Assembly: GCA_021828085.1 (NCBI GenBank)
Contig: JAKATE010000131.1
Location: 1 to 5,436 of the forward strand
Origin: Thermoplasmata archaeon
GTDB taxonomy: Archaea > Thermoplasmatota > Thermoplasmata > Lutacidiplasmatales > UBA184
Reading direction: 5' to 3'
Length of the DNA: 5,436 nucleotides
In this document: one piece after another, positions 4,842 to 5,436 of the stretch
Layout: each line of letters starts with the position of its first letter
How positions within the stretch are numbered: the first letter of the stretch is position 1
Position numbers and translations under genes: made by a program
Notes under the pieces: model-generated
The model's input: the letters and a program-made list of their open reading frames with translations, nothing else
Database searches by the model: none
Told to the model about the DNA's origin: nothing

Positions 4842-5425
4842 CGGGGGGCGCGCTTCCGGAGCCCCGCGACAGGGGCTGCCAGGGTCGGGGCCGGCTTTCC
4901 CGCCCCCGCCTCGTAGGAGCGCTCGAGATCCTCGAGCCCCCGGCGAAAGTCCCCGAGCACCGAGCGGGTCAGATAGACGTGCGGGGCCTCGCCCGAGGCC
5001 AGCCCCGAGTACCGGATCCCTTCCCGACCCGCCTCGCGGTAGCTCCGGTACTCCAGCTCCGGGAGGAACCAAAGGATCCCGTCCTCGATCCCGTGCCCCC
5101 CCCGGTCCCCCCGGGGACGGACGGTGAGGCCCAGGTAGCGCACCACGGCGTCCGGCAGGTTGAACAGGAGCTTGTCCGTGAGCTGCGCCACATCGACCAC
5201 GCGGTTCGCGCTCATCTCTTCCCCCAGGAGGGTCGCCGAGCGGTGCATCCCTACGACGCGGACCACCCCCGGCCCCCGCGCCAGGAAAGCGATGGAGCGG
5301 GCGGGCCGGAGCAGCGAGGAGAGCTCCTCGGCCCGGCAGCCGAGGAGCTCTGCCACCTCCTGCGGCAGCTGCACGGTGGACCAGCTGGGGTGGACCGCCT
5401 TGAGGGCGACCCAGGAGGACGGCAT
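4838..5425 (-). CDS. conserved-looking protein of unknown function with two AbrB-like segments
   Basis: A 195-residue soluble protein that I cannot assign to a named family with certainty. It has two internally similar stretches. Residues 18-60 read VQLPQEVAELLG, then SIAFLARGPGVVRVVG. Residues 88-130 read FNLPDAVVRYLGL, then GIEDGILWFLPELEYRSYR. Each has the pattern x-L-P-x-x-V-x-x-L-G followed by a hydrophobic strand, as in SpoVT/AbrB swapped-hairpin DNA-binding domains. Two copies in one chain could form an intramolecular AbrB fold; this is inference. ANRVVDVAQLTDKL (73-86) links them. The C-terminal 60 residues include a helix (LGDFRRGLEDLERSYE) and a basic tail ending GLRKRAPR. The first ATG seen is at 5425, but the frame stays open to the window edge, so a longer start is possible. 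It converges on the methyltransferase gene with a 4-base overlap. It may be a regulator. Confidence 0.7.
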   Translation of the reverse strand: MPSSWVALKAVHPSWSTVQLPQEVAELLGCRAEELSSLLRPARSIAFLARGPGVVRVVGMHRSATLLGEEMSANRVVDVAQLTDKLLFNLPDAVVRYLGLTVRPRGDRGGHGIEDGILWFLPELEYRSYREAGREGIRYSGLASGEAPHVYLTRSVLGDFRRGLEDLERSYEAGAGKPAPTLAAPVAGLRKRAPR

Positions 5426-5436
5426 CAGGCGGGAAC

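Overview
This is a very GC-rich window. It looks archaeal, and most likely comes from a high-GC euryarchaeal lineage; Thermoplasmatota-like is a guess, not a demonstrated placement. The strongest evidence is a threonyl-tRNA synthetase with the archaea-specific N-terminal editing domain (MRLLFIHADRLEYE, YPYAHLSS, APFGYYK). It is preceded by an archaeal-style TATA element placed as expected for a leaderless transcript. Ordinary GC-biased codon use produces many long shadow frames, which are not annotated.

Layout from left to right: (1) the N-terminal 64 codons of an ABC transporter ATPase, minus strand, running off the left edge; (2) a 114-bp gap with a perfect 15-bp tandem duplication; (3) a minus-strand TIM-barrel protein of the methylenetetrahydrofolate reductase superfamily that lacks the usual RGD aspartate; (4) a short divergent promoter region with a palindrome over the next start codon; (5) a small plus-strand protein resembling DUF3788; (6) an 85-bp gap with competing hairpins and the thrS TATA box; (7) full-length thrS; (8) a 162-bp gap with hairpins and repeats; (9) an apparently solitary beta-class DNA methyltransferase of the TSPPY (probably m4C) type; (10) a convergent minus-strand gene of unknown function with two AbrB-like segments, whose stop codon interlocks with that of the methyltransferase.

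The genes do not form one obvious pathway. thrS is housekeeping; the flanking genes are accessory or poorly characterised. There is no rRNA, recognisable tRNA, CRISPR array or insertion sequence, and no restriction endonuclease beside the methyltransferase. No stretch over 300 bases lacks a gene. The points most worth following are the atypical MTHFR-like protein, the tandem AbrB-like protein, and the distribution of CTAG: all four copies found by eye lie at stop codons or between genes, in a window that encodes a candidate m4C methyltransferase.
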